A DNA stretch of 20,373 nt, from the NCBI GenBank assembly GCA_018663485.1, contig JABJQI010000170.1:1-20373 (forward strand). Direction: 5' to 3'. Below are positions 4,986 to 13,264 of this stretch, one piece after another (the first letter of the stretch is position 1; each line of letters begins with the position of its first letter). Below the pieces are notes generated by a model. The model was not told where the DNA came from and did not search any database. It saw only the letters and a program-made list of their open reading frames with translations. Source of the DNA: Opitutia bacterium (lineage in GTDB: Bacteria; Verrucomicrobiota; Verrucomicrobiia; Opitutales; Coraliomargaritaceae). The position numbers were made by a program, and so were the translations under genes.

Positions 4986-7508
4986 ATGAGTGTTCGTATA
5001 CATCAGCTTTCCAAACAAGTCGGAATGGAGAATAAAGAGCTCATTGAGCTCCTCCGTAGTCGCGGGTTCGAAGTCAAAAGCGCTTCCAGTACCGTCGATA
5101 ATATATCCGCCGAATCCCTCGTAGAAGAGTTCGCCTCAACGCATAAGGCTGAGGACACACCTGCCGACGATGCGCCTGTCGCAGCGGAACTCCCGAAAGG
5201 GCCGGTCTTGCCAGACGGCGTCGTCGTCAAGAGCGCTGCCGAAATCAAGCTTGAGCGTGAGGCTGCGGCTGAAGCAGCGAAGCCGAAGGCACCCGAGGCA
5301 GCAGCTTCGAAGCCAGTGGCAGTTGCACCAAAGCCAGCTCCGATGAGTAAAGCACCGCCGAGTGCACCTCGTGCAAAAGGACCACCGACGGCACTGCGTC
5401 CGAAATCACCTCCACCAGGAGTGGCTCCTGCGGGTCTTAAATCTGCTGAGCCAGCGGCACCGACGGGAGCCAAAGCACCGATCGTGGCGAGCCCGTTGAC
5501 GCCAGAGCCTAAGGCACCGGCTGCAGCTAAGCCTGTAATTGCGAAAGCACCTGCGGCCAAGCCTGCAGTTGCAGCAGCGCCGAAGCCTCCTGGCCCACCG
5601 AAGCCTCCGACGGTAGGCGCGGCGAAAGCCGAATCTGCTCCTGCAACAACAGATGCGGAAGCGTCGGTTGATGGCGACGCAGAAGCTGAAGTGGTTGAAG
5701 TGGCAGAGCGCATCATCCACGCCAAGCCTCCGATTGTGGTGCGCGATTTCGCGACTGAGATCGAAGTTAAGCCCTTCAAGTTAATTTCTGAGCTCATGGA
5801 AATGGGCATTTTCGCTTCGATGAATCAAACCATCGAAGAGCCGATCGCGATCCAGATTGCGAAACGCCATGGCTTTAAGCTTGAGATCCACCACCGTGGT
5901 GAGACTCAAGCGGAGGTCGCTGAAAAGAAAAAAGTTGCTAAGATCGCAGACGATGATCCTCGTTACCTCAAGCCGCGTCCGCCCGTTGTGTGTATTCTCG
6001 GTCACGTGGATCATGGCAAGACCACACTGCTCGACACCATTCGTAAGGCCAATGTCACTGCGGGTGAAGCGGGTGGTATTACTCAGCATATCGGTGCTTA
6101 CCAGATCGAACACAAGGATCAGAAGATTACTTTCCTTGACACTCCAGGTCACGCTGCTTTCTCGCTCATGCGTGAACGTGGTGCAAACGTCACCGACGTA
6201 GCGATACTTGTGATCGCTGCCGACGATGCGTTTAAACCGCAGACCGAAGAGGCACTACGCTTTGCTAAGGAAGCCAACAATTCCATCATCGTTGCGATCA
6301 ATAAGGTCGATGCGAAGGGGGCGAATGTCGACCGCGTGAAGCAACAGATGCAAGAAAAGGGCATCGCACCAGAGGACTGGGGCGGTGAAACCATTGCAGT
6401 GGAAGTTTCCGCATTGAAGGGCACTAACATCGACGATTTGCTCGATATGATCCTTTTGCAAACAGAAGTTTTGGAGCTTCAAGCAAATCCAGATTGCTCG
6501 GCATCCGGAACAATCATTGAAGCCCAATTGGAAGAAGGTCGTGGTGCCACTGCATCTGTCATTGTCGAACGCGGCACTCTGAAGAAAGGCGATGCACTGA
6601 TCTGCGGTGAAGCTTATTGTAAGGTGAAGTCTATGGAAGATGAGAATGGCAAGCTGCTCAAAGAAGCGCCTCCATCGACTCCAGTGAAGGTTATCGGTTG
6701 GTCGCAAGTGCCAAGTGGTGGTAACACTTTTACTTCTGTGAAAAACGAGAAGACCGCCAAGAAAGCTGCTGCTGAGGCGACCACCGAGCGTAAGCGAGAA
6801 GAAAACGTGGCTCCGGAGCAATCTGCGAAGAAGGAAGGCGCCGTCAGCATTGAAGATCTATTTGCCGCGATCGCGCAGCAAAAGAAGGCCTGTCTAAGTG
6901 TGATCGTTAAGTCTGATGTGCACGGTTCGACCGAGGCATTGGTCAACAGCATTAAGCAGATCGAGAGTGATAAGGTCGACATCCGCGTCATCAGTCATGG
7001 TGTTGGACACATCAGTAAGAACGATATTGCACTGGCTAGTGCGGGTGAAACTAATGTCACGATCGTTGGCTTTAATGTGCGTCTTGACAATGGCGTTCAG
7101 AGCCAAGCGAAGCATCACGATGTGCGCATCATCCAGCATGATATTATTTACGAACTGCTTGACCAAGTCGAAGAATGTATGGCTGAGTTACTCGAGCCGG
7201 AATTGAGCGAGAAGAAGCTCGGTGCTGCCGAGATTCGCCAAGTCTTCAGTATGGGCAAGAACCGCGCTGTTGCTGGCTGTATGGTAACGGAAGGCACGAT
7301 CAATCGCAACCGCAAGGCACGCTTACTGCGCAACGGCGAAGTCATTCACGAAAGCAAGATTGATACACTTAAACGCTTCAAGGACGACGTTAAAGAAGTC
7401 CGCGCTGGCTTCGAATGTGGTATTAATGTGGATGGTTACGACGATTACGAAGAAGGCGACGTCATCGAATGCTTCGAGGTCGTGGAGATCCGCCCAACTC
7501 TGCGATAG
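4986..7508 (+). CDS. infB: Translation initiation factor IF-2
   Basis: IF-2 is the GTPase that places initiator tRNA on the 30S subunit and promotes subunit joining. The 840-aa protein begins with an IF2_N helical module (about 3-52). A long Pro/Ala/Lys-rich linker follows (about 55-235), then a second IF2_N-like segment (about 250-305). The G domain has G1 GHVDHGKT at 339-346, a GGITQHIGA switch, DTPGH at 385-389, NKVD at 439-442 and SALKG at 475-479. Domains II-IV fill the C-terminus. Start: ATG at 4986 preceded by CTTCC, with no Shine-Dalgarno. A strong terminator follows within 12 bp of the stop. Confidence 0.98.
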   Translation: MSVRIHQLSKQVGMENKELIELLRSRGFEVKSASSTVDNISAESLVEEFASTHKAEDTPADDAPVAAELPKGPVLPDGVVVKSAAEIKLEREAAAEAAKPKAPEAAASKPVAVAPKPAPMSKAPPSAPRAKGPPTALRPKSPPPGVAPAGLKSAEPAAPTGAKAPIVASPLTPEPKAPAAAKPVIAKAPAAKPAVAAAPKPPGPPKPPTVGAAKAESAPATTDAEASVDGDAEAEVVEVAERIIHAKPPIVVRDFATEIEVKPFKLISELMEMGIFASMNQTIEEPIAIQIAKRHGFKLEIHHRGETQAEVAEKKKVAKIADDDPRYLKPRPPVVCILGHVDHGKTTLLDTIRKANVTAGEAGGITQHIGAYQIEHKDQKITFLDTPGHAAFSLMRERGANVTDVAILVIAADDAFKPQTEEALRFAKEANNSIIVAINKVDAKGANVDRVKQQMQEKGIAPEDWGGETIAVEVSALKGTNIDDLLDMILLQTEVLELQANPDCSASGTIIEAQLEEGRGATASVIVERGTLKKGDALICGEAYCKVKSMEDENGKLLKEAPPSTPVKVIGWSQVPSGGNTFTSVKNEKTAKKAAAEATTERKREENVAPEQSAKKEGAVSIEDLFAAIAQQKKACLSVIVKSDVHGSTEALVNSIKQIESDKVDIRVISHGVGHISKNDIALASAGETNVTIVGFNVRLDNGVQSQAKHHDVRIIQHDIIYELLDQVEECMAELLEPELSEKKLGAAEIRQVFSMGKNRAVAGCMVTEGTINRNRKARLLRNGEVIHESKIDTLKRFKDDVKEVRAGFECGINVDGYDDYEEGDVIECFEVVEIRPTLR

Positions 7509-7519
7509 TTAGTTTTATT

Positions 7520-7555
7520 CGGCGGCGTGCGAATTCGCGCGTCGCCGTTTTTTTT
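7520..7555 (+). terminator. Strong intrinsic terminator between infB and rbfA
   Basis: A 12-bp stem spans 7520-7547: CGGCGGCGTGCG pairs with CGCGCGTCGCCG, including two G-U pairs, around an AATT loop. Eight T residues follow (7548-7555). It starts 11 bp after the infB stop and ends 24 bp before the rbfA start. It would be expected to end or strongly attenuate the nusA-infB transcript before rbfA. Confidence 0.9.
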
Positions 7556-7579
7556 GAATAGGTCCCATCCCTTTAAATT

Positions 7580-7933
7580 ATGTCAAAACGTATTTCTCGT
7601 GTTAACGAGCTCCTCCAGCGTGAAATTGGAGAGCAATTGCGCCGCTACTATGGTGGTGCAGAATCCGTAAAAATTACGATCAGCGATGTCGATACATCGC
7701 CTGATCTGCGCCAGTGTAAAATCTTCTATGCCGTGATGGGCGAAGAAAAGGAAATTAAGCTGGCTCAAGCATTCTTCAAGCGTATTGGCAAAGAGCTACG
7801 CCAACGCGTGATGGCACGTGTGACGCTCAAATATTTCCCCCGTTTCGATTATATGTATGATCCGTCGATGGAGCGGGGAGCAGGCATCTTGGACCTATTA
7901 GATCAACTAGATAACGAAAATGAAAAAAGCTGA
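7580..7933 (+). CDS. rbfA: 30S ribosome-binding factor RbfA
   Basis: RbfA is a small KH-like protein that binds immature 30S subunits and assists 16S rRNA 5'-end maturation. The 117-aa product has the family opening (SKRISRVNELLQREIGEQL), the central strand with ISDVDTSPDLRQCKIFY, and the FFKRIGKELRQ helix followed by a PRFDYMYDPSMERG-type end. Length is normal. The start codon is preceded by CCTTTAAATT, with no ribosome binding site. Its last 14 bp overlap the nrnA start, so translation of nrnA is probably coupled to it. Expression must either read through the preceding terminator or use a promoter inside infB. Confidence 0.95.
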   Translation: MSKRISRVNELLQREIGEQLRRYYGGAESVKITISDVDTSPDLRQCKIFYAVMGEEKEIKLAQAFFKRIGKELRQRVMARVTLKYFPRFDYMYDPSMERGAGILDLLDQLDNENEKS

Positions 7934-8927
7934 ATTCTATCCGAACGAGAGTCCGTTATTTGCGGCGAGCGTTGAACAACTTAAAGGCAAGAAGGTTGCG
8001 GTGTGTGGTCATTTGCGTCCCGACGGTGATTGCATTGGCTCGATCGTTGCCGTGGTTCGTGTCTTAAAAAGCTTAGGCATCGACGCAGTCGGCCTCAATC
8101 GCGATGAAGTGCCTACGACACTACAGGCATTTGTCGGTGATACGCCCTTAATGCTCGCAGCAGATTTTCAGTTCGACGGTCATGTCGCAGTCACGGTAGA
8201 CTGCGCCGACAAAAAGCGTATCGGCGAGCGCTTGATCGAGCTGTTCCCTGAAGTGGCGTTGAATGTGGATCACCACATTTCAAACAAGGCGTATGCACAG
8301 GAGAATCTAATCATTGCCACGGCATGTGCGACTGCGGAGATCCTTGCTGGCTTTTACATGGATCTGGGTTACGAGATCGATGCAGTGACCGCACAGGCCT
8401 TGTATGTAGGGATTGCGACTGATACAGGACAATTCCGTTTTCCTTCGACTACGCCCGAAACATTCGAAATCGCACGCCGACTCTGCGAATATGGTGCGCA
8501 GCCATCGGTCGCAGCGCACGAACTCTACGAGTGCGAGACTTTCGAGAAGATCAAACTGCTGCAGAACTTCTTGAACTCACTCAGCATGGAATTTGATAAC
8601 CGTGTCTGCGTGGGTTTGATCGAGAATGGCGTCTACGCAGAAACTGGCGCGACCATCGACGATTCCGAAGGTTTGGTTGATTATGCACGATCAATTGTTG
8701 GCGTCGATATTGGTGTCTTAATTGAGGATCGCGATGGGGCATTAAAGGGCAGCTTGCGAGCGAAGAACCCATTCTATCGAGTCGATCAAGTCGCAAAACT
8801 TTTCAATGGCGGCGGTCACGCCTGTGCCGCGGGGTTGAATGTCGAAAACAGTTCGATCAAAGAATTCTATCCACAATTGATGGAAGCACTAGGCAAGCAT
8901 CTCGAAGCCCTCGGACAAGCAGGGTGA
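7920..8927 (+). CDS. nrnA: DHH-family phosphoesterase, NrnA-like nanoRNase/pAp phosphatase
   Basis: NrnA-type enzymes degrade 2-5-nt RNA fragments and dephosphorylate pAp, using Mn ions in the cytoplasm. The 335-aa protein has DHH motif I (H31, D35, D37 in GHLRPDGD), D94 in VDCAD, the name-giving DHH at 117-119, and D168 in IATDTGQF. The C-terminal DHHA1 domain carries GGGHACAAG at 298-306. It overlaps rbfA by 14 bp and lies in the conserved rbfA-nrnA-truB order. Its TGA stop overlaps a GTG that could start a tiny downstream ORF (GTGA). The family assignment is firm; the balance of RNase and pAp activity is not visible from sequence. Confidence 0.93.
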   Translation: MKKAEFYPNESPLFAASVEQLKGKKVAVCGHLRPDGDCIGSIVAVVRVLKSLGIDAVGLNRDEVPTTLQAFVGDTPLMLAADFQFDGHVAVTVDCADKKRIGERLIELFPEVALNVDHHISNKAYAQENLIIATACATAEILAGFYMDLGYEIDAVTAQALYVGIATDTGQFRFPSTTPETFEIARRLCEYGAQPSVAAHELYECETFEKIKLLQNFLNSLSMEFDNRVCVGLIENGVYAETGATIDDSEGLVDYARSIVGVDIGVLIEDRDGALKGSLRAKNPFYRVDQVAKLFNGGGHACAAGLNVENSSIKEFYPQLMEALGKHLEALGQAG

Positions 8928-8998
8928 TTCCCGTCTTACTGATAGTCTTATTCCTAATCTCCAGTTCTGGAATGTGGGTGAGCTTAGGTTTTAAATAG
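8924..8998 (+). CDS. Putative 24-aa hydrophobic micro-protein between nrnA and truB
   Basis: The GTG at 8924-8926 overlaps the nrnA stop as GTGA. The frame then runs 24 codons to a TAG at 8996-8998. The predicted peptide starts MIPVLLIVLFLIS, a continuous hydrophobic stretch able to span a membrane, and ends with a polar WVSLGFK tail. The stop overlaps the AGGAG that precedes truB, so the ORF fits exactly between its two neighbours in a coupled arrangement. It is very short, has only a weak AGG before the start and could be chance. Whether it is translated is unknown. Confidence 0.35.
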   Translation: MIPVLLIVLFLISSSGMWVSLGFK

Positions 8999-9001
8999 GA
9001 G
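8997..9001 (+). promoter_or_regulatory. Shine-Dalgarno AGGAG before truB
   Basis: AGGAG lies 13 bp before the truB ATG, a rather long spacing. It is one of the few clear purine-rich ribosome binding sites in the window and overlaps the stop codon of the preceding micro-ORF. Confidence 0.55.
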
Positions 9002-9014
9002 TAATTTTTTTATT

Positions 9015-9743
9015 ATGTCTCAACAAACGAATGATGATCCAATTGGCGTATTACTCGTCGATAAGCCGCAGGGCATGACTTCCCACGATATCGTTGCGCG
9101 TATGCGCCGTGTTTTTCGTATCAAAAAGATTGGGCATGCAGGCACACTCGATCCAATGGCGACTGGTCTGTTGCTGATTCTCGTTGGGAAGGCGACTAAG
9201 GTCTCTCAGTTTTTAATGAGCATGGATAAGGAGTACACCGGTACCGTGAAGCTCGGCGAAGCCACGGATTCGCAGGATGCCGATGGCGAGATTGTTGAGA
9301 CGAAGCCTGTGCCTGTGCTGACACAAGCGGATGTTGAAAAAGTAATGGCGACCTTTATGGGCGATCAATACCAGACGCCGCCAATGTTTTCCGCGAAGAA
9401 AGTCAATGGGCAGAAGCTCTACAAGCTAGCACGCCAAGGTAAGACAATTGAACGTGAAGCGCGCGTGATTCATGTCAGTCGCTATGATATTCTGAATTTC
9501 AATCTTCCTGAAGTGTCCGTGATTGTCGGTAGTAGTAAGGGCACCTACATCCGTACACTCGCGCATGATCTGGGTGAGCGTCTCGGTTGTGGTGGTCACT
9601 TATCTGCCCTGCGTCGCACGCAAGTTGGAAAGTTTCGTATCGAAGATGCGAATACATTGGAAGAAATCGAAAATATGGCTCCTTCGGAATTGCGTACTAA
9701 GTTGGTTCCTGTGAATCAAGCAGTGCCAAGTGTCGCGATGTAG
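9015..9743 (+). CDS. truB: tRNA pseudouridine(55) synthase TruB
   Basis: TruB makes the pseudouridine at position 55 in the T loop of elongator tRNAs. The 242-aa product has the family opening GVLLVDKPQGMTSHDIV and the catalytic motif GHAGTLDPMATGLL with D46. Later conserved segments are YQTPPMFSAKKVNGQKLYKLAR and GTYIRTLAHDLG. It is shorter than the ~310-aa E. coli and Bacillus enzymes and appears to lack the C-terminal PUA-like domain, as in other compact TruB proteins. It follows nrnA by 87 bp and precedes ribF by 110 bp. Confidence 0.96.
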   Translation: MSQQTNDDPIGVLLVDKPQGMTSHDIVARMRRVFRIKKIGHAGTLDPMATGLLLILVGKATKVSQFLMSMDKEYTGTVKLGEATDSQDADGEIVETKPVPVLTQADVEKVMATFMGDQYQTPPMFSAKKVNGQKLYKLARQGKTIEREARVIHVSRYDILNFNLPEVSVIVGSSKGTYIRTLAHDLGERLGCGGHLSALRRTQVGKFRIEDANTLEEIENMAPSELRTKLVPVNQAVPSVAM

Positions 9744-9780
9744 AGAAGAGTGTGGTCGACCCGCCCAAATTGGTGTAAAT

Positions 9781-9797
9781 GAGGGCTATTCGCCCTC
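9781..9797. repeat. GAGGGC-TATTC-GCCCTC palindrome in the truB-ribF gap
   Basis: Perfect 6-bp arms flank a 5-base loop. The same arms with loop GACTC occur at 13776-13792. A second small palindrome, AGCGC-TT-GCGCT, follows at 9817-9828. No T run follows, so a terminator role is doubtful. It belongs to a likely REP-type family. Confidence 0.6.
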
Positions 9798-9853
9798 TCC
9801 CCTTTGCCGATATTTGAGCGCTTGCGCTGTGAGGCCATTTTCTTAATTTTCCT

Positions 9854-10807
9854 ATGATGCAATTTCCCGCTCACGTCGAACGCTTTGAGGAACTGGCTGG
9901 CCTAGTCGGTGAGTTACACTTAGCTATTGGTGTATTTGATGGGGTGCATCTCGGCCATAAGGCGGTGATTGAATCGGCGGTTTTTTCGGCGCAGCGATCG
10001 GGAGGGGTGAGTGGGGTGCTGACATTTGATCCACACCCTAGTCGATTGTTTCGTCCAGATGCGCCGACGCTGTTAATGATGCCGATCGAGTTAAAGATCT
10101 CGATGCTACATACTGTTGGCGTGGATGTTGTGATCCAGAAGCACTTTGATCGTGCGTTCGCATCCATTTCCGCGGAGGACTTTTTAAGAGATTTGAAAGC
10201 GACTTTGCCCGCGTTGAAATCAATCTACGTCGGCGAGAATTTTCGATTCGGTAAGAAGCGTTCTGGTAGTATCTCAACTTTGATCGAGTCTGGCAATGAG
10301 CTTGGGCTTGGCGTGTTTAGCGTGCAACGCATTAAACACAATGGAGAACCCATTAGTAGCACGCGTATTCGGCAGGATCTTGTGTCTGGGCAGATCAGAT
10401 CTGTGAATGATTTGTTCGGCTACAATTATTGTTCAAATGGGCAAGTCGTAGGTGGCGCTAAATTGGGGCGTCAGATTGGTTTCCCGACTTTGAATCTGCC
10501 ATGGGATCCTGAGTGTCGGCCGTGCTTTGGTGTTTACCATGTGCGCTTTCGGGGAGCGGCAGATCAGCCATGGGCATTTGCAGTGGCGAATTATGGCGTC
10601 AAGCCGACAGTGGCTGAGGCAGAGCAATTGCCGGCGTTGGAGGTGCATGCGCTGGAGGATACCAAGTTGGATTGTGGTGACTCGATCGAGGTCGAGTGGC
10701 TCCGCTTTATTCGGTCCGAACAGAAATTTGCATCCGTAGATGCGTTAAAGTTGCAGATTGCTAGAGATTGCGAAATCGCGCGTGGATTGACGCTTGCCTC
10801 GGCTTGA
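9854..10807 (+). CDS. ribF: Bifunctional riboflavin kinase/FAD synthetase RibF
   Basis: RibF phosphorylates riboflavin to FMN and adenylates FMN to FAD. The 317-aa protein has an N-terminal nucleotidyltransferase domain with GVFDGVHLGHK (about 26-36), LTFDPHPSRLF, YVGENFRFG and ISSTRIRQ. The C-terminal flavokinase domain starts near 190, with GAKLGRQIGFPTLNL and a later LEVHALE segment. Length is typical. Start: MMQFP, with two adjacent ATG codons at 9854 and 9857; no ribosome binding site separates them. Its place after truB is a widely conserved neighbourhood. Confidence 0.96.
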   Translation: MMQFPAHVERFEELAGLVGELHLAIGVFDGVHLGHKAVIESAVFSAQRSGGVSGVLTFDPHPSRLFRPDAPTLLMMPIELKISMLHTVGVDVVIQKHFDRAFASISAEDFLRDLKATLPALKSIYVGENFRFGKKRSGSISTLIESGNELGLGVFSVQRIKHNGEPISSTRIRQDLVSGQIRSVNDLFGYNYCSNGQVVGGAKLGRQIGFPTLNLPWDPECRPCFGVYHVRFRGAADQPWAFAVANYGVKPTVAEAEQLPALEVHALEDTKLDCGDSIEVEWLRFIRSEQKFASVDALKLQIARDCEIARGLTLASA

Positions 10808-10962
10808 TCCCAAGAGGTGAGGGTCGAAGTCGGGGTCGGCTAGAGTGAACTTTGGGTTGAATTGTCAGAGTCGCGGATTAGCGAAGGTGTTTCTAGGGTG
10901 ATTACTGTTGAAGAAGCGAATGTAGGCTCGCAAACTGATCAGCAGTCGGGTCATTGTTCGGA

Positions 10963-11895
10963 ATGCCTGATCGTATCATTGAATTTACTGTGCCTAAAGG
11001 TGTTAAGTCCGGACGTGCGGATAAGATTTTCTCCGCAGAGTTTGACGACATTAGTCGTGTTCGATTTCAGAAGGCTTTTGAGGCGGAGCTAGTGACTTTT
11101 GATGGCGCGATTATTGATAAACGCTTCAAGGTAAATCGACCTGGCGTGTTGCGCGCAGTACTTGAAGAAGTAGTTTTGGGCGAAGGGCCGAAGCCGATCG
11201 ATATTCCACTCAGTATTATTTACGAAGATGAATCGATCGTGGTGGTTAACAAGCCTTCGGGCATGGTCACCCATCCTGGCACTGGCACGGGTGAAGATAC
11301 TTTGGTACATGCGTTATTGCACCATACCAATGGTAACTTGAGTAGTATCGGCGCGCCAGATCGGCCAGGTATCGTGCATCGATTAGACAAGGAGACGACT
11401 GGCTTGATCGTGGCAGCGAAGACTGATCGAGCGCATCATAGGTTAGTCGCATCTTTTAGCGCGCGTGAAACGTATAAACGCTACACGGCGCTGGTGCTTG
11501 GGACGCCGCGTAAAACGGCTGGTACCTGCGATGGCCCGATTGGGCGACATAGCGTGGTGCGCACGCGTATGGCGATTATGGCTATGGGTAAAGAGGCCAA
11601 GACTGATTGGTCAGTCGAGCATAGTTTTGGCGGCCAGGTTGCGCTAGTTAGTTGTGTGATCCACACTGGACGCACGCACCAGATCCGCGTGCACATGAGT
11701 GGCATGAATCATCCACTGTTGGGCGATACGACTTATGGCTATAAGCCGAGTCGTTTAAGAGGGATCGATGTGCCACGTATCATGCTTCACTCGACTGAGT
11801 TGCATGTACAACATCCCGAGCGAGACGAGGAAATGGAATTTGTTGCTCCGCTGCCGGCAGATTTTAAGACAATGATGGATCGACTGACTGTATAG
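10963..11895 (+). CDS. rluD: RluA/RluD-family 23S rRNA pseudouridine synthase
   Basis: This family isomerises uridines in 23S rRNA; RluD acts on helix 69. The 310-aa product has an N-terminal S4-like RNA-binding region (about 14-75) and the catalytic signature GIVHRLDKETTGLIV with D142. RTHQIRVHM and HPLLGDTTYG lie in the catalytic core. The frame can be extended three codons to a TTG at 10954, but the ATG at 10963 is more plausible. The 155-bp gap before it shows nothing recognisable. S4 plus catalytic domain favours RluD; the exact target uridines cannot be read from the sequence. Confidence 0.92.
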   Translation: MPDRIIEFTVPKGVKSGRADKIFSAEFDDISRVRFQKAFEAELVTFDGAIIDKRFKVNRPGVLRAVLEEVVLGEGPKPIDIPLSIIYEDESIVVVNKPSGMVTHPGTGTGEDTLVHALLHHTNGNLSSIGAPDRPGIVHRLDKETTGLIVAAKTDRAHHRLVASFSARETYKRYTALVLGTPRKTAGTCDGPIGRHSVVRTRMAIMAMGKEAKTDWSVEHSFGGQVALVSCVIHTGRTHQIRVHMSGMNHPLLGDTTYGYKPSRLRGIDVPRIMLHSTELHVQHPERDEEMEFVAPLPADFKTMMDRLTV

Positions 11896-11912
11896 CGGTG
11901 TGTGTGTCTGCT

Positions 11913-11930
11913 GTCGTTGCTAGCAACGAC
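11913..11930. repeat. 18-bp perfect palindrome upstream of the amidase gene
   Basis: GTCGTTGC-TA-GCAACGAC is a perfect dyad 17 bp after the rluD stop. One half-site, GCAACGAC, recurs at 11971-11978, and a CACAAA / TTTGTG inverted repeat lies at 11981-11998. It is followed by CAAAGG rather than a T run, so it could be a weak 3'-end hairpin of rluD or an operator for the amidase gene. Confidence 0.5.
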
Positions 11931-12042
11931 CAAAGGAGTGTGGGCGACTCGTTCATGTTAAGGCCGTTGAGCAACGACGCCACAAATCAGATTTTGTGAA
12001 TGCTGGGTTGTCTGTTGGGGCAGATTGGTTCTGTCTGGCAGC

Positions 12043-13188
12043 ATGTTAATGCGGGTTATCGTGGGTTATTTATTTGGTGTCGGATTGGTAGCGTCGCTAT
12101 CGGCTGAGCAAGCAACTATGTTGGCATCTGAGCTGACCACGCGTTATGCACCGTACGCGAACTGGCAGTCGATAGTGGATGTAGATGCGCTGACACAACG
12201 GTCGGAGTCGCGCTATTGGCGTACGGCAGAGGAGATTGCGTTGCAGCGTGGCGATGGTGATTTGCCTTTAGCTGGATTGCATATCGGGTTGGATCCTGGG
12301 CACATCGGCGGGCAATGGGCCGCCGCTGAAGGTCGACAGTTCCGAATCGCCGAAGATGATTTCTATGTGCGCGAGGGGGAGTTGGTTCTCGCAGTGGCGC
12401 AGCTTGCTCGAGCGAAATTGATGGCGCTTGGCGCCAAGGTCACACTGCTGCGGGAAGAGGCGGCGCGGGTTAATCCAAACAACCCATTGGATTATTTGGA
12501 ATTGGCTGCAGAGCAGATCTCATTGCCGAATGAGTCCTCGCTATCTGCCCTCTGGGTGTATGGCCGTGCGATCCGAGCGCGGGCGGTTCATTTATCAATT
12601 GTAAAGGGAGACTTGATGGAACGAGCCCGATCAGTGAATCAAGAGGTTCAGCCGGATGCGCTGATTTCCTTGCATATTAATGCGGCGGCTTGGCCCACTG
12701 AAAATGTAAGTGAGGCAAGCGAGAACGGCAATGCGATGCTTCGACTGGTAAATGCAAATAATCTACACGTGCTAATTTTTGGCTGTTTGAGTAATGAGGA
12801 ACTGCAGGCCGAGAACCAGCTGGAGCAATTGGCTGTAAAGCTGACGAATGGCAGTGGTCCTGCAGAGCTGTTGCTAGGCGGCGCGTTGGCGACCGCATTG
12901 GCCGAGGCGACCGAGCTACCAGCAGCTAGGTATCGGAGGAATAACGCGATTTTATTGAGTTCGCAGCAGCCCTATTTATTTGCACGCAATCTATTATTAC
13001 TACGCATGGCGGAGTGTCCAACGGTGCTGTTGGAGCCTTATATATCGAATAGTGTCGGCGCGTATGGTCGGCTACAGTCGGCGTTGGCGAATCGAGCCGC
13101 GGGCCGAGTACTCGCCGAAGATGATATTCTACTGCAGTATGCAGAGGCAGTAGTCGCCGGCGTGCGGGCGTGCTATGGCCAAGAATAG
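12043..13188 (+). CDS. Secreted N-acetylmuramoyl-L-alanine amidase (Amidase_3)
   Basis: This enzyme cleaves the amide bond between MurNAc and L-alanine in peptidoglycan, probably in the periplasm. The 381-aa product has a signal peptide of about 21 residues (MLMRVIVGYLF... ending SLSA). The zinc site is H87 in GLDPGHIGG, E113 in REGEL and H211 in LISLHINA; E331 in LLEPYISN fits the catalytic Glu. The stretch between the second and third ligands is longer than in compact amidases and may be an inserted subdomain. A TTG at 12025 would add six residues; I prefer the ATG at 12043 because it places the charged N-region directly before the hydrophobic core. AMIN and LysM domains are absent. Confidence 0.85.
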   Translation: MLMRVIVGYLFGVGLVASLSAEQATMLASELTTRYAPYANWQSIVDVDALTQRSESRYWRTAEEIALQRGDGDLPLAGLHIGLDPGHIGGQWAAAEGRQFRIAEDDFYVREGELVLAVAQLARAKLMALGAKVTLLREEAARVNPNNPLDYLELAAEQISLPNESSLSALWVYGRAIRARAVHLSIVKGDLMERARSVNQEVQPDALISLHINAAAWPTENVSEASENGNAMLRLVNANNLHVLIFGCLSNEELQAENQLEQLAVKLTNGSGPAELLLGGALATALAEATELPAARYRRNNAILLSSQQPYLFARNLLLLRMAECPTVLLEPYISNSVGAYGRLQSALANRAAGRVLAEDDILLQYAEAVVAGVRACYGQE

Positions 13189-13211
13189 TGCGATACACAA
13201 AGTTCTACTCC

Positions 13212-13264
13212 ATTGAATCTTTACGTTGGTTACTTTAAACCGACTGCGATGCATGCGATTCAAT
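13212..13264. terminator. Long-armed inverted repeat at a convergent gene junction
   Basis: ATTGAATC (13212-13219) is perfectly complementary to GATTCAAT (13257-13264), with a nested GGTT / AACC pair at 13228-13241. The right arm touches the stop codon of the minus-strand DUF4870 gene. It fills almost the whole 76-bp gap to the converging amidase gene. It could end transcription from both sides, but it is A/T-rich and has no canonical T run. Confidence 0.35.

Noticed and set aside
5003..5809. 268-codon minus-strand frame opposite the IF-2 linker
   Set aside because: The Ala/Gly-rich product is the complement of the Pro/Ala/Lys linker codons of infB; no domain is visible.
10862..11092. 76-codon frame ahead of and overlapping rluD
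   Set aside because: Most of it is an out-of-frame reading of rluD and the rest shows no motif.
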